In this document: piece by piece, positions 5,669 through 6,530 of the stretch
How the letters are laid out: every line of letters starts with the position of its first letter
Numbering within the stretch: position 1 is the first letter of the stretch
Assembly: GCA_023257495.1 (NCBI GenBank)
Contig: JALRCC010000046.1
Location: 1 to 6,530, forward strand
Reading direction: 5' to 3'
Origin: Rugosibacter sp.
GTDB taxonomy: Bacteria; Pseudomonadota; Gammaproteobacteria; Burkholderiales; Rhodocyclaceae
Length of the DNA stretch: 6,530 bases
The notes under the pieces: generated by a model
The model's input: only the letters and a program-made list of their open reading frames with translations
What the model was told of the DNA's origin: nothing
Database searches by the model: none
Position numbers and translations under genes: made by a program

Positions 5669-6486
5669 GGGCCTGTTTTCTGATAAACGTATTCGTCACA
5701 ACCTGAACCAAGCACGGCAGTCAGGCCGGAACGGGTAAAGCGGCGCACCAGCGAAAAGCCATGCCCACGCAACAGCCGGTCTACTTCCGGTGGGGAGATC
5801 GATTCGTAGGGATAGCCGCCCAGCCAGTCATGCACGTCATGCAGAAATTCCATGCCGCGCATTTTTTTGTATTCCGCAACATATTTTTTGAAACTCCGTC
5901 CAGTAACGATGCAGCCCAGGCGGAAAAGCGTGACATAAATGGCGCGTGCGATTCCTTGTTGGCGCGGATTTTCCCTGGCGTACCATTTTTTTTCGGCGCG
6001 CCACAATCCGCAGTAAGGGGTCTTGCGGTACAGCGCAAAAGCGAACAGCCCGTTCGGTGCGACCATGGCAGCTGCCTTGCCGATGGCTTCCACCATGGCG
6101 CCGGTATGGTGGAGCACGCCCCAGGAATAAACGATGTCAAACGTTTGCTGCAGCTTGCCGGGCAAATCGAACACACTGGCCTGCATGACGCGATAAGGTT
6201 TATCCGCGCCATGCTTTGCCAATACGGCTTCTGTCGTCTTCACGGAATCGGCATCCAGGTCCGTCGCCACGATTTCTTTTGCGCCAAGCAGCAGCGCGGC
6301 AAACGAATGCAGACCGGATCCGCAACCGATGTCCAGAAAGTGTTTTTCCAGAACGCCCTGGTCGCCGAGGAGCTTTTGCAACCCTTCAACCGAGCTTCTG
6401 ATACGGTCTTCGTCGATCAGGTCTGAATAGCTGGACCAATTTTCTCCAAACTTGAAATGGGATTCGACGGCTTTCAAATCATTCAT
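5665..6486 (-). CDS. Class I SAM-dependent methyltransferase A (UbiG-like group)
   Basis: I prefer the ATG at 6486 (273 residues, MNDLKAVESHFKFGENW), because the coding strand carries AAGAGA seven bases upstream and because conserved-looking sequence begins there. An ATG at 6507 and a TTG at 6525 are in frame, and the right edge hides what lies before. Numbered from 6486, motif I is FLDIGCGSG (50-58), the acidic ribose-binding residue is in ATDLD (74-78), and DIVYSWGVLHHTG (117-129) is motif IV with the HH typical of this group. The C-terminal part has HDWLGGYPYE (219-228), then a GFSL segment and GCDEYVYQKTGP at the end, a pattern I associate with methyltransferases in polysaccharide and other biosynthetic clusters. 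Substrate unknown; O-methylation of a sugar is a reasonable inference. It differs clearly from methyltransferase B, so the pair is not a recent tandem duplication. Confidence 0.88.
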   Translation of the reverse strand: MNDLKAVESHFKFGENWSSYSDLIDEDRIRSSVEGLQKLLGDQGVLEKHFLDIGCGSGLHSFAALLLGAKEIVATDLDADSVKTTEAVLAKHGADKPYRVMQASVFDLPGKLQQTFDIVYSWGVLHHTGAMVEAIGKAAAMVAPNGLFAFALYRKTPYCGLWRAEKKWYARENPRQQGIARAIYVTLFRLGCIVTGRSFKKYVAEYKKMRGMEFLHDVHDWLGGYPYESISPPEVDRLLRGHGFSLVRRFTRSGLTAVLGSGCDEYVYQKTGP

Positions 6487-6530
6487 GGGGTCGTCTCTTC
6501 GGGTCATATTTTGATTGCCGCGCAAGCTCT

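Noticed and set aside
5761..6426. A 221-codon open frame on the plus strand opposite methyltransferase A
   Set aside because: The opposite strand encodes a protein with clear SAM-binding motifs, while this frame gives no recognisable fold and is rich in residues typical of antisense shadows.

Overview
The window looks like part of a surface-polysaccharide locus (O-antigen, capsule or exopolysaccharide) of a Gram-negative bacterium, most likely a proteobacterium. The basis is the gene set: two SAM methyltransferases, a GT4 glycosyltransferase, a flippase-like/O-antigen-ligase membrane protein and an AsnB-type amidotransferase. The genus cannot be told from sequence alone. All five genes lie on the minus strand, so transcription runs from the right edge to the left edge.

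Layout in transcription order: (1) class I methyltransferase A (5665-6486, start region close to the right edge); (2) class I methyltransferase B (4871-5668); (3) GT4 glycosyltransferase (3741-4874). These three are joined by two ATGA stop/start overlaps and form a tight translationally coupled block. After a 118-base gap comes (4) a 760-residue membrane protein (1340-3622) whose N-terminal part is a YbhN/LPG-synthase-TM flippase-like domain and whose C-terminal part is an O-antigen ligase/polymerase (Wzy_C) domain. After a 92-base gap comes (5) the first 415 codons of an asparagine-synthetase-like gene (asnB), cut by the left edge. No stretch without a gene exceeds 300 bases, and there are no RNA genes, transposases or CRISPR arrays.

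Proposed joint role (inference): the glycosyltransferase extends a lipid-linked glycan, the methyltransferases decorate or cap sugars, the fused membrane protein handles the lipid-linked glycan at the inner membrane and ligates or polymerises it, and the AsnB homologue may amidate a sugar acid or simply make asparagine.

The most interesting signals are: a 42-base dispersed repeat present twice in opposite orientation inside asnB, each copy in frame and adding about 14 residues where the family normally has a short loop; the flippase-like/ligase fusion, with a good internal Shine-Dalgarno and double ATG exactly at the domain junction; a three-copy 27-base tandem repeat in its periplasmic loop; and an A9 tract right after its start codon. 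The membrane-protein gene is also visibly more AT-rich than its neighbours.
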